NCBI RefSeq assembly: GCF_014863605.1
Contig: NZ_CP062252.1
Location: 4,845,001-4,909,000, forward strand
DNA length: 64,000 nucleotides
Reading direction: 5' to 3'
DNA from: Pseudomonas allokribbensis
Lineage (GTDB): Bacteria > Pseudomonadota > Gammaproteobacteria > Pseudomonadales > Pseudomonadaceae
Part shown: positions 18,877 to 26,508 of the stretch, piece by piece
How the letters are laid out: each line of letters starts with the position of its first letter
How positions within the stretch are numbered: the first letter of the stretch is position 1
Made by a program: the position numbers and the translations under genes
Notes under the pieces: generated by a model
Seen by the model: the letters and a program-made list of their open reading frames with translations, nothing else
Told to the model about the DNA's origin: nothing
Databases searched by the model: none

Positions 18877-19872
18877 TTAAAGCAGCCCTTCACTCTCGGG
18901 TAATTCGTACTCGGCCAAGGCTTTTGAACCGCCGGTTTTTCCGGGTTTACTCAATGTCGGCTCTTTCTCCAGGCACTCCACCAGATAGTCGATGAACACC
19001 CGCAACTTTGGTGGCAGATAGCGCGTCGGCGAGTGCAACAACCATAGTCCACCGTGGTAGGACGCCAGGAATGTCCAGTCCGGCAGGACCTGCACAATCA
19101 AACCTTGCTCCAGGGCATAGCGGGCCGTGAAATACGGCAGGCTGCCAATACCGATGTGCTGCAACACCGCGCCTAGACGTACGCCGGTGTGATTGGCGGC
19201 ATACCGTCCCCGAACGCCGACCGTCACCGCTTTGCTGCCTTTCTTGAATTTCCAGCGCGCATCGCTCGGGGTTTCGCCCAGGTAGATGCAGCTGTGATTG
19301 AGCAAGTCATGGGGATGCGTCGGCGTGCCATGTTCGGCCAGGTATTGCGGCGTCGCGCAGAGCAAATGGTCGATGGTCAACAACTGCCGTCCAACCAACC
19401 CCGCCGGCGGCCGCTCCGTGATGCGAATCGCCAGGTCGACATGATCGTCGATCAAATCCACCTGTCGATCTTCCAGCAGCAACTCCATATCAACCTTCGG
19501 ATAGCGGCGCAGAAACTCCGGCATATGCGGATGAATCACAAAGCGGCCGACCGCTTTCGGCACGCTGACCCGCACCAGTCCCTCGGCTTCGTGGGTGAAC
19601 TGGCCGCTGATCTCCATCACTGACCTGGCGGCGCTGACCATCTCCTGACAGCGCTTGAACACCTCTTCCCCGCCATCGCTCAAGCGCAATTTGCGCGTGG
19701 TGCGTTGCAGCAGCCGCGTGGCCAATGCCTTCTCCAGCCGGGAAATACTGCGGCTGATCGCCGAGGGCGACGAACCCAGTTGGCGCGCGGCTTCGGAGAA
19801 GCTGCCGGTCTCCACGACCTTGACGAAAATCGCCATTTCACCGAGCAGCGGCAGGGGGAGATTTATGCTCAC
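18877..19872 (-). CDS. LysR family transcriptional regulator
   Basis: 331 aa. An N-terminal winged helix (MAIFVKVVETGSFSEAARQL, residues 13-32, then SSPSAISRSISRLEKAL) binds DNA, and a C-terminal LysR-substrate domain (from about residue 95) would bind a small ligand. It is transcribed divergently from the alanyl-tRNA editing gene with a 90-nt AT-rich interval, the classical LysR arrangement in which the regulator controls both itself and the neighbour. It is therefore the likely regulator of the editing protein, oxygenase and exporter genes. The effector is unknown, but a free amino acid would fit. Confidence 0.93.
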   Translation of the reverse strand: MSINLPLPLLGEMAIFVKVVETGSFSEAARQLGSSPSAISRSISRLEKALATRLLQRTTRKLRLSDGGEEVFKRCQEMVSAARSVMEISGQFTHEAEGLVRVSVPKAVGRFVIHPHMPEFLRRYPKVDMELLLEDRQVDLIDDHVDLAIRITERPPAGLVGRQLLTIDHLLCATPQYLAEHGTPTHPHDLLNHSCIYLGETPSDARWKFKKGSKAVTVGVRGRYAANHTGVRLGAVLQHIGIGSLPYFTARYALEQGLIVQVLPDWTFLASYHGGLWLLHSPTRYLPPKLRVFIDYLVECLEKEPTLSKPGKTGGSKALAEYELPESEGLL

Positions 19873-19962
19873 AGCGCAACAGTCCTTTGATGTTTGAACG
19901 GATTATCACGTTATTGCACGATTCATATAATTAAAAAAGAAACTTTAATAAGGGCATGGAAT

Positions 19963-20589
19963 ATGACGCTTCGCCTCTTTTTCCATAGTGATGACCTCAA
20001 GGCCAATGTGGAAGTCCTCGACTGCACGCCCCACGAGAACGAGTTCGCCGTGGTGCTGCGCGCCACTCTGTTCCACCCGCAAGGTGGCGGACAGCCTTGC
20101 GATACCGGCTGGATCGGCGACAGTCAGGTCCTGCGCGTCGTGCAGGAGCCGGATCGAATCATCCATTTCGTCGATCAGCCCATCCCGCTCGGCATGACCC
20201 AGATTCGTATCGATGAAGACCGCCGTCGCTTCAACACCCGCATGCACTCTGCCGGGCATTTGATCGGCCACTTTGTCCAGGCCATGGGCTGGATGCCGAT
20301 CAAGGCACACCACTGGCCGGACGAAGGCCGGGTGCAATTCAAGCCCGGGGATTCGGCTCAGGAAGTCGATGCGCAATCCGTTCAATACGGCATCGGGCAA
20401 TGGATCGAACACGATCTGCCCCGCCTGACGTCTCTGCGCGAAGGTGCGCGGGAAATCGGCTTCGGTGAACTGCCAGCCTACGGCTGTGGCGGCACCCATG
20501 TACGCAGCCTGAAGGATCTGGGCACAGTCACGATCGCGTCCCTTTCGCAGAAGAAGGGCACGTTGTCCGTCCACTACAACGTGGATTGA
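19963..20589 (+). CDS. Alanyl-tRNA editing protein (AlaX family)
   Basis: 208 aa from ATG 19963 with AAGGG about 8 nt upstream. It contains the AlaRS-type GGGQPCDTG loop (41-49) and the four zinc ligands of the editing site: H95 and H99 (HSAGH), C175 and H179 (CGGTH). There is no aminoacylation domain. Free-standing AlaX proteins hydrolyse mischarged tRNA, classically Ser- or Gly-tRNA(Ala), in trans. Its position at the head of a cluster with a 2OG oxygenase and an amino-acid exporter suggests it may clear tRNA charged with an unusual amino acid made or handled here. That specific substrate is inference; generic Ser-tRNA(Ala) editing is the alternative. Confidence 0.92.
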   Translation: MTLRLFFHSDDLKANVEVLDCTPHENEFAVVLRATLFHPQGGGQPCDTGWIGDSQVLRVVQEPDRIIHFVDQPIPLGMTQIRIDEDRRRFNTRMHSAGHLIGHFVQAMGWMPIKAHHWPDEGRVQFKPGDSAQEVDAQSVQYGIGQWIEHDLPRLTSLREGAREIGFGELPAYGCGGTHVRSLKDLGTVTIASLSQKKGTLSVHYNVD

Positions 20590-20679
20590 GGATTTCGGGC
20601 GCTGCCAGGCGCAGCGTCCGTCGCCGGGGGAACCGCGTTCGCTGGTTCCGTTGACTACTCGTTAGATGGACCTGAAACC

Positions 20680-21450
20680 ATGATGCTTGACGTCGAGCGT
20701 CTCGATGAGACGTGCATAAAAAAACTGGCCAACGAAGAAGTCCTCGCCATCCGCGTCAAAGGCTTTTTGCCTGAAGACCAGGCGATCCGGATTGGCGACA
20801 AGATCCTCGCCCCCGGCTTCGAGGGTTACATCAACGCCCCCAGCATCGGCCGCATCGGCATGGCGTTCTACGAGGCGGAAAACCAGCCGTTGCTGATCGA
20901 GGATTACTTCGAACGCGCCACCAGCAACATTGCCGAACTGCGTAACCGCTGCGCGCCCTACTCCTCGCCGATCGACACCTTGCGCTGCATGTTCGACGAA
21001 TCCTGGCCGGCAGGCGCCCATCTGGAGAACCTGTACGGACGCAAGATGTACGTCGGTCTGTCACGGGTGGTCAAACCCGGCGTCTGCTTCCTGGCCCACC
21101 ACGACATCTTCGCCAAGGACGCGCCGGAGAGTTTCCAGGCTCACAGCCTGGAGGCGCAATTCGCCTGCAACGTCTACCTGAACATGCCGACCGAAGGCGG
21201 CGCGTTGCAGATGTGGGAAGACGACATTTCACCGGACCGATTCGACGAGATGCGCGGCGACAGCTACGGCATCGACCCGGCGCTGCTCGGCCCGCCAGCC
21301 CTCGAAGTTCGCCCGGAACCGGGTGATTTCATCATGTTCAATTCGCGTCGCATGCACTCGGTGACGCCGGGCGTGGCAGATCCGCGCTTGAGCCTTTCGT
21401 TTTTTGTCGGCTATCGCGGCAATGCTTCACCCCTGACTTTCTGGAGCTGA
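20680..21450 (+). CDS. 2-oxoglutarate/Fe(II)-dependent oxygenase, substrate unknown
   Basis: 256 aa, starting at two adjacent ATG codons (20680 or 20683) with no strong ribosome-binding site. The iron triad of the jelly-roll fold is visible: H140-x-D142 (AHHDIF) and distal H226 (SRRMHSVTPG), with R236 placed to bind 2-oxoglutarate (DPRLSLSFFVG). An intact Asp at the HxD position argues for hydroxylation; radical halogenases of the BesD type, which are similarly sized amino-acid enzymes, have Gly there. Located 90 nt after the tRNA-editing gene and 1 nt before the LysE exporter gene. I infer a free amino acid as substrate, unproven. Confidence 0.85.
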   Translation: MMLDVERLDETCIKKLANEEVLAIRVKGFLPEDQAIRIGDKILAPGFEGYINAPSIGRIGMAFYEAENQPLLIEDYFERATSNIAELRNRCAPYSSPIDTLRCMFDESWPAGAHLENLYGRKMYVGLSRVVKPGVCFLAHHDIFAKDAPESFQAHSLEAQFACNVYLNMPTEGGALQMWEDDISPDRFDEMRGDSYGIDPALLGPPALEVRPEPGDFIMFNSRRMHSVTPGVADPRLSLSFFVGYRGNASPLTFWS

Positions 21451-21451
21451 A

Positions 21452-22090
21452 ATGACATCGAATTACCTGGGCGAGTTTCTGGCGCTGGCCACCATCCACT
21501 TTCTCGCCGTGGTCGCTCCCGGCCCGGACTTCGCCGTGACCATTCGCCAGAGTGTGCGATTCGGTCGACTGGTCGGCATCTGCACGGCACTGGGCATCGG
21601 CGCGGGGATTTCCGTGCACGTGCTGTACACCCTGCTGGGCGTCGGCGCCTTGATGCACACCACGCCCTGGCTGCTGACGGTGGCCAAGGTCGTGGGCGGC
21701 GCCTACATCTTTTACCTCGGTATCAGCCTGATCCGCAGCAAACCCAAGACAACACTGGAAGGCGAAAAGACCAGCGACGAACCGCTGGTCGAGCAATCGT
21801 TGTTCAAGGCGTTTTCCACCGGTTTCCTGACCAACGCCACCAATCCCAAGGCCACGCTGTTTTTCCTGGCGATCTTCACCACGATCATCAGCGCCAGCAC
21901 GCCGCTGGAAATCCAGGCCCTGTACGGACTGTGGATGTGCGGCGTGAATGCGTTGTGGTTTGTGATCGTTGCGCTGTTCTTTTCAAGCAGCAAAGTGCGC
22001 GTGCTGTTCATGCGCATGGGGCACTGGTTCGAGCGCAGCATGGGGGTGATTCTGATCCTGTTTGCCGGGCGACTGGTGTTGTCGATGTAA
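21452..22090 (+). CDS. LysE/RhtB family amino-acid exporter
   Basis: 212 aa with about six membrane helices; the family signature is near the N-terminus (HFLAVVAPGPDFAVTIRQSV, residues 16-35) and a TNATNPKATLFFLAIF motif lies in the central helices. Proteins of this family export amino acids or derivatives such as lysine, threonine or homoserine lactone by proton exchange at the inner membrane. The start is 1 nt after the oxygenase stop, so they are almost certainly co-translated. It likely exports the substrate or the product of that oxygenase. A hairpin terminator follows. Confidence 0.93.
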   Translation: MTSNYLGEFLALATIHFLAVVAPGPDFAVTIRQSVRFGRLVGICTALGIGAGISVHVLYTLLGVGALMHTTPWLLTVAKVVGGAYIFYLGISLIRSKPKTTLEGEKTSDEPLVEQSLFKAFSTGFLTNATNPKATLFFLAIFTTIISASTPLEIQALYGLWMCGVNALWFVIVALFFSSSKVRVLFMRMGHWFERSMGVILILFAGRLVLSM

Positions 22091-22105
22091 ACACGTTGAA
22101 CGGAG

Positions 22106-22139
22106 AAGCCCGGTCCAGACAGATTGGACGGGCTTTTTC
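22106..22139 (+). terminator. Terminator after the LysE gene
   Basis: An imperfect stem (AAGCCCGGTCCA / TGGACGGGCTT, one bulged G) followed by TTTTT ends the editing-oxygenase-exporter transcript. Confidence 0.75.
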
Positions 22140-22285
22140 GATTCTGCGCCGCTTTTGCATTTCTGTGCGACGCGTCCCACTTCGGGGGCTCCCCTATCAC
22201 GCGCTTGTGGTGTTAGTTTGCGAAACCGTCTGACCTATCGATCAGACACTTCCTACTCACTGCCTGCAAAGGAATGCCCCCAGCA

Positions 22286-24025
22286 ATGGATTTTTCCCTC
22301 AAGCAACTGGCCGCGTCGACCCTGATTCTGGCCAGCCTTTCGTCCGTGACACTGCCCGCACACGCCAACATCACACCGCAGCAAAGCGCGACCATCCTCA
22401 AGACATTCAGCGATGCAAAGGTCAGTGACTTCCGCCAGTTCCTCGGCGAACTGGCCAAGAGCGACCTGAGCAAGACCGACGACCTGCGCCCGTCCATCAG
22501 CGCGTTTCTCGACAACAAGACACTGACCGCTGAGCAGCAAAACGAAATCTATCGCCTGCTCGGCCTCTACACTCGGGCGAAATACGGCAAGGCCGCTCTC
22601 GAAACCCTGCGCGAACTGGTCGAGATCCCGACCGATCGCAAGGAAGGTGTTGCCCAGCACGAGAATCCTGAATTCATCAAGATTGCCGCCAAGATCAAGA
22701 GCCTGGCCGAATCCTTTGGCCTGAACTACCGAAACGTCGACAACCGCGTCTACGAGATCTCCCTCGACGGCAGCGGCAAGGAAGTCGTGGGCATTCATGC
22801 TCACGCCGACGTGGTCCCAGTGACTCCGGAAAACTGGGTGCTGAAGGACGGCACCAAACTCGACCCGTTCAAGGTCACGCTGATCGGCGACCGCATGTAC
22901 GGCCGCGGCACCGAAGACGACAAGAACGGCATCGTGGTGACGCTGTATGCCATGAAGGTCATCAAGGAAGAAAAGCTGCCGCTGGCACGCAACTTCAAAT
23001 TGCTGGTGGACACCACCGAAGAAACCACCGGCGACGCGATTCCTTACTACTTCGAGCGCAACCCGACGCCCGAATACAATCTGGCGCTGGATGGCGGCTA
23101 CCCGGTGGTGATTGCCGAGAAAGGCTACGGCACGGTCATGGCCAAATTTGCCAAGCGCAAGGCCGAGGGCAAAGGTGCGGAAATCATCTCTATGACAGGC
23201 GGTATGGCGACCAACCAGATTCCATCGGTTTCGCTCGTCACCCTGCTGACAGACAAACCGGCCGAACTGGCCGCCAGCCTGCAAAAGGCCGGTAACGAAT
23301 ACGCCAAACAACATGGCGGCGATTTCGAAGTGAATGCCAAGGTCGATGGCAAAGACGTGAAACTCAGCGTTACCGGCGTTTCCGCGCACTCTTCCGAACC
23401 GGAATCCGGCGTCAACCCGGTCGCCCGCATGCTGGACTTCATCCACAGTGTGGATGGCAAAATCGCGCTCAAACACAACCACATCACCGACGCCGCCCGC
23501 TACGCCGCCGACAACTGGGGCCTGGACTACAAGGGGGGCAAGTTGGGTGTCGGTTTCGCCGATGACTTCATGGGCCCGCTGACCACCTCGCTGACCTATG
23601 TCGGGATGGACGACAAAACCTTCAAACTCGCGGTCAACCTGCGCGTGCCGAAGGGCAAGTCGCCGGAAGTGCTCAAGTCCGAAATCGCCGACAAACTGGC
23701 GGCCTGGAGCAAGAAAACCCACGTCGCGGTCAACTTCGATTACTCGATCGCCGAGCCGATGTACCGCAATCCAGAGGGCGAGTGGGTCAAGGCGCTGCTG
23801 GCCGTGTCCACCGAAAACCTGGGCATGAAACACGAATTCGGCACCTCTGCCGGCGCCACCTCGGTGCATGAACTGCCTAACGGCGTGCAATTTGGCCTGG
23901 CTCGACCTGAGGTCAAATACACCGGTCACACCGACGGCGAGTTCAAGACGGTTGACCAGTTCCTGCTGGACCTGCAGATCGTTACCGAAATGATGGGACG
24001 GATCGGGCAACTGCCGAAGCTTTGA
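22286..24025 (+). CDS. Periplasmic M20 family dipeptidase
   Basis: 579 aa from ATG 22286; an ATG four codons upstream abuts the AAAGGA site and is less likely. A signal peptide is evident (MDFSLKQLAASTLILASLSS, cleavage after AHA near residue 28), so it acts in the periplasm. M20 metallopeptidase motifs are present: VGIHAHADVVPV with the metal-binding His and Asp, YGRGTEDDKNG with the bridging Asp, and DTTEETTGD with the catalytic Glu-Glu pair. The large lid domain makes it longer than average, like PepV-type dipeptidases. It probably cleaves dipeptides outside the cytoplasm. It is separated from the LysE gene by a terminator and 195 nt, so it is a separate transcript. Confidence 0.93.
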   Translation: MDFSLKQLAASTLILASLSSVTLPAHANITPQQSATILKTFSDAKVSDFRQFLGELAKSDLSKTDDLRPSISAFLDNKTLTAEQQNEIYRLLGLYTRAKYGKAALETLRELVEIPTDRKEGVAQHENPEFIKIAAKIKSLAESFGLNYRNVDNRVYEISLDGSGKEVVGIHAHADVVPVTPENWVLKDGTKLDPFKVTLIGDRMYGRGTEDDKNGIVVTLYAMKVIKEEKLPLARNFKLLVDTTEETTGDAIPYYFERNPTPEYNLALDGGYPVVIAEKGYGTVMAKFAKRKAEGKGAEIISMTGGMATNQIPSVSLVTLLTDKPAELAASLQKAGNEYAKQHGGDFEVNAKVDGKDVKLSVTGVSAHSSEPESGVNPVARMLDFIHSVDGKIALKHNHITDAARYAADNWGLDYKGGKLGVGFADDFMGPLTTSLTYVGMDDKTFKLAVNLRVPKGKSPEVLKSEIADKLAAWSKKTHVAVNFDYSIAEPMYRNPEGEWVKALLAVSTENLGMKHEFGTSAGATSVHELPNGVQFGLARPEVKYTGHTDGEFKTVDQFLLDLQIVTEMMGRIGQLPKL

Positions 24026-24059
24026 TCGCGACACTGGCCCGCCAAGGTGATGGGCCCAC

Positions 24060-24086
24060 AAAAAAGGACCGCAAGGTCCTTTTTTG
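24060..24086 (+). terminator. Terminator of the dipeptidase gene
   Basis: Perfect stem AAAAAAGGACC / GGTCCTTTTTT with a GCAA tetraloop and T-run. Confidence 0.92.
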
Positions 24087-24110
24087 TTGCGCCGCGAATG
24101 ACGCACAAAC

Positions 24111-24143
24111 AAAAACGCCGCTCATCACTGAGCGGCGTTTTTG
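24111..24143 (-). terminator. Terminator of the tRNA operon
   Basis: Stem AAAAACGCCGCTCA / TGAGCGGCGTTTTT with loop TCAC, 8 nt beyond the last tRNA on the minus strand. A related hairpin (GCCGCTC / GAGCGGC) also occurs inside the array at about 24330-24352. Confidence 0.88.
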
Positions 24144-24150
24144 TTGAATA

Positions 24151-24226
<76 letters not shown>

Positions 24227-24228
24227 AA

Positions 24229-24304
24229 TGGCGTCCCCTAGGGGACTCGAACCCCTGTTACCGCCGTGAAAGGGCGGTGTCCTAGGCCACTAGACGAAGG
24301 GGAC
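24229..24304 (-). tRNA. tRNA-Glu (TTC), copy 1
   Basis: 76 nt on the minus strand, beginning GTCCCCTTCGTCTAGTGGCC and ending with an encoded CCA. The anticodon loop CTTTCACG gives TTC. Only 2 nt separate it from tRNA-Gly downstream. Identical to the other two copies. Confidence 0.98.
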
Positions 24305-24362
24305 AGGCTACAACTTTCACTAATAAAAACGCCGCTCTTTGCGGAGCGGCGCTTCTTGAATT

Positions 24363-24438
<76 letters not shown>

Positions 24439-24441
24439 AAA

Positions 24442-24517
24442 TGGCGTCCCCTAGGGGACTCGAACCCCTGTTACCGCCGTGAAAGGGCGGTGTCCTAGGC
24501 CACTAGACGAAGGGGAC
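24442..24517 (-). tRNA. tRNA-Glu (TTC), copy 2
   Basis: Identical to the copy at 24229-24304; encoded CCA; 3 nt from tRNA-Gly copy 2. Confidence 0.98.
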
Positions 24518-24623
24518 ACGCTACCCGGAACACATGGTGTGTGTGTTTCGGTGTCCAGACCCGTATCCGAAGACTTGGTTCTGGTTTCACTCAGCACCGC
24601 CCGAAAGCAATACTGTTTAAAAT

Positions 24624-24699
<76 letters not shown>

Positions 24700-24701
24700 T
24701 T

Positions 24702-24777
24702 TGGCGTCCCCTAGGGGACTCGAACCCCTGTTACCGCCGTGAAAGGGCGGTGTCCTAGGCCACTAGACGAAGGGGAC
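24702..24777 (-). tRNA. tRNA-Glu (TTC), copy 3
   Basis: Identical to the other Glu copies; encoded CCA. First tRNA in the transcript, about 55 nt downstream of the predicted start site. Confidence 0.98.
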
Positions 24778-24838
24778 ACACTACAACATTCACTCCCTGC
24801 TTCGTATCGCTGTGTGCTTTACGCTGCAAGTGGCGCGC

Positions 24839-24867
24839 ATTCTATGGATGGATTGGAAGGTCGTCAA
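24839..24867 (-). promoter_or_regulatory. Sigma-70 promoter of the tRNA operon
   Basis: On the minus strand TTGACG (24862-24867) and TAGAAT (24839-24844) are spaced by exactly 17 bp, followed by a GC-rich discriminator (GCGCGCC) typical of stringently controlled stable-RNA promoters. The remaining stretch to the next gene at 25153 is divergent promoter DNA with TATA-rich segments and no gene that I can see. Confidence 0.85.
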
Positions 24868-25152
24868 CCCCCTGATATAAATTTATTTAAATCAATGACT
24901 TCGCCCTGCTTTACGAGCCGATTCGGACTTTTCCGTCGCCCGACGATTGACGCCTATATTCCGCCACTCGCCAAGGCGCTATAGTCCACGGCACAGGTGA
25001 TGGCAATCTGCACCCCAAGGGCCAGCATTTATATAAGCAGCCCTGCGGCCGATACAGATTGAGCTTAGCCGATCCAACCCGTCGAGCGGCGCTAGGCTCC
25101 TATATGCCAAGCCACTACACTCGCACGCGAACCCTATAAAGAGGTCTTACCG

Positions 25153-25923
25153 GTGACACCACTCATGATCACCCTGCTAGTCATAGCCGGGATTGCAATC
25201 TTGATCGCCATTGGCTACATGAACCATGTGGTGGAAAACACCAAACTGGAGAAGGCCCGCACCAAGGTCGAACTCAACGACCGCCTGCGCCGTTGTGGCG
25301 AACTGACCGAAACCTTCCCCGGCCAGTTCATGACCCCGGCCCTCAAGCTGTTGATGACCCGCCTGGAACTGAACGTCTGCCAGCGCCTGCTGAACCTGGA
25401 AAAGACCAGCGCCACCACCAAGGCCCGCATCACCGAACTGAGCGCCCTCGTCGCCCAGGGCGAATCGATCCCGGTCAACAACCCACCGGCCCCGATCCAG
25501 ACCGAAGCCAAGGCCAAGGACGTCCGCTTCCTGCTCGAAGCCCTGCACGGCCAGATCACCCGCGCCGCTCAGGACGGTTTCCTGCCACCAAACGAAGCCA
25601 AGCACTGGATTCGCGAAGTACGCCATATCCTGGTGCTGCTGCACATCGAGTTCTTCAACAACCTCGGCCAGCACGCCCTGCAACAAAACCAACCCGGCCA
25701 GGCCCGCCTCGCCTTCGAACGCGGCGTGCAATACCTGCGTAAACAACAGGACCCGCAAATCTACGCCGAACAACTCCAATACCTGGAAAAACTCCTGGCC
25801 CGCGCCAACGCCCAGGTCATGGACAAGATTGCCCCGGTCGAAGGCGAAGAAAACCAACTGACTGCAGGCCTCAAGGATGTCGAGGCTGATGCGGACTGGA
25901 AGAAGAAAGTGATTTACGACTGA
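25153..25923 (+). CDS. Conserved membrane-anchored protein, function unknown
   Basis: 256 aa from GTG 25153, with AAAGAGG 8 nt upstream; an ATG at 25165 is too far from that site. One N-terminal membrane helix (about residues 4-22, ITLLVIAGIAILIAIGYM) is followed by a long hydrophilic helical domain: charged coiled-coil-like segments at 30-110, then a region rich in Gln and Leu resembling helical repeats (NLGQHALQQNQPGQARLAFE). The C-terminus is acidic. This looks like a cytoplasmic domain tethered to the inner membrane. I do not recognise a named family; in P. aeruginosa a gene of this type follows the same tRNA array, as far as I remember (PA2820). Confidence 0.85.
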   Translation: MTPLMITLLVIAGIAILIAIGYMNHVVENTKLEKARTKVELNDRLRRCGELTETFPGQFMTPALKLLMTRLELNVCQRLLNLEKTSATTKARITELSALVAQGESIPVNNPPAPIQTEAKAKDVRFLLEALHGQITRAAQDGFLPPNEAKHWIREVRHILVLLHIEFFNNLGQHALQQNQPGQARLAFERGVQYLRKQQDPQIYAEQLQYLEKLLARANAQVMDKIAPVEGEENQLTAGLKDVEADADWKKKVIYD

Positions 25924-25938
25924 GTGCAGTCAAAGAGA

Positions 25939-25963
25939 GAAGCCACCGGAAGGTGGCTTTTTT
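25939..25963 (+). terminator. Terminator after the membrane-anchored protein gene
   Basis: Stem GAAGCCACC / GGTGGCTTT with loop GGAA followed by TTTTTT. Confidence 0.85.
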
Positions 25964-25983
25964 ATTGGGCGCGGCAAAGATCA

Positions 25984-26110
25984 GAATCAAAAGCGCCCTC
26001 ACCCCAGCCCTCCCGAAACGTCGGACCGCCCGAAGGGAGAGGGAGCCGACGGAGTTGTTCATCCGATGTTCGCCGACGTGAAATACCGAGGTGAACTCGG
26101 GTTTTAAAAC
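25984..26110. repeat. Intergenic repeat resembling a dispersed pseudomonad element
   Basis: The stretch begins AGCGCCCTCACCCCAGCCCT and continues CCCGAAGGGAGAGGGAGCCGA, then a segment around GTGAACTCGGGTTTT. I recall this CCCTCACCC...GGGAGAGGG type of sequence as a frequent intergenic repeat in Pseudomonas. Only one copy is in the window, so repeat status rests on memory. It contains no plausible gene. Confidence 0.45.
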
Positions 26111-26153
26111 ACAAACAACTCCACTCCCGCTTTGGCTTTCCACCACTCAACAC

Positions 26154-26497
26154 GATGAGCGTTAGCTCGAGTACCGCTTTTGACGTGCCGGCCCCTTCGG
26201 CAGGCTGAGTGGAGGGATTTATCCGGGGGTGGGCGCGTAGCGCCGTGCGGCGAAGCCGCATGCATCGAGAGGAGGTGCAGCGAAGCAAACCGTAGGCGAT
26301 GCCCCCGGATGAATCCCGGAACGAAGGAACACCGAGCCTCAGCGAGGGGCCGAACGCAGGGGCCCAGCGTTTTGGTTCCTTTTTGGCGTTTGAAAAAGGG
26401 ACTCGCCGTAAGGGCGAAACCGTCAGCGGCAGCACCCGAAGCAACGGATATTCACACCAAACAACCAGCAACCTGGTCGGCCCAAAGGCCGCCAAGG
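26154..26497 (+). repeat. Structured dispersed repeat, copy A
   Basis: This sequence of about 344 nt recurs, diverged but clearly alignable, at 35994-36318 in the same orientation. It is made of stem-loops: GAGC-GTTA-GCTC; an outer stem ATCCGGGGG (26221-26229) with CCCCCGGAT (26302-26310) enclosing GGCGC-GTA-GCGCC (26232-26244), TGCGGC-GAA-GCCGCA (26246-26260) and GCATCG...CGATGC; then CCTTTTT...AAAAAGG, CGCC-GTAA-GGGCG and GGCC-CAAA-GGCC. It lies between convergent genes. No convincing protein is encoded. It fills most of the interval to the chemoreceptor stop. Confidence 0.8.
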
Positions 26498-26508
26498 TCA
26501 GATCCAAA

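Noticed and set aside
20632..20652. Hairpin GGAACC...GGTTCC between the editing gene and the oxygenase gene as a terminator or attenuator
   Set aside because: Only 6 bp with a 9-nt loop and no T-run, too weak to call; the genes are probably still co-transcribed.
20680..21450. Radical halogenase of the BesD/HalB type
   Set aside because: The metal-binding Asp (D142) is present, whereas halogenases have Gly or Ala; hydroxylase is the safer reading, although family membership was not tested.
22253..24112. A 619-codon minus-strand open frame opposite the dipeptidase gene
   Set aside because: Antisense of a clear signal-peptide M20 enzyme; composition (His/Gly/Arg-rich) is typical of a shadow frame.
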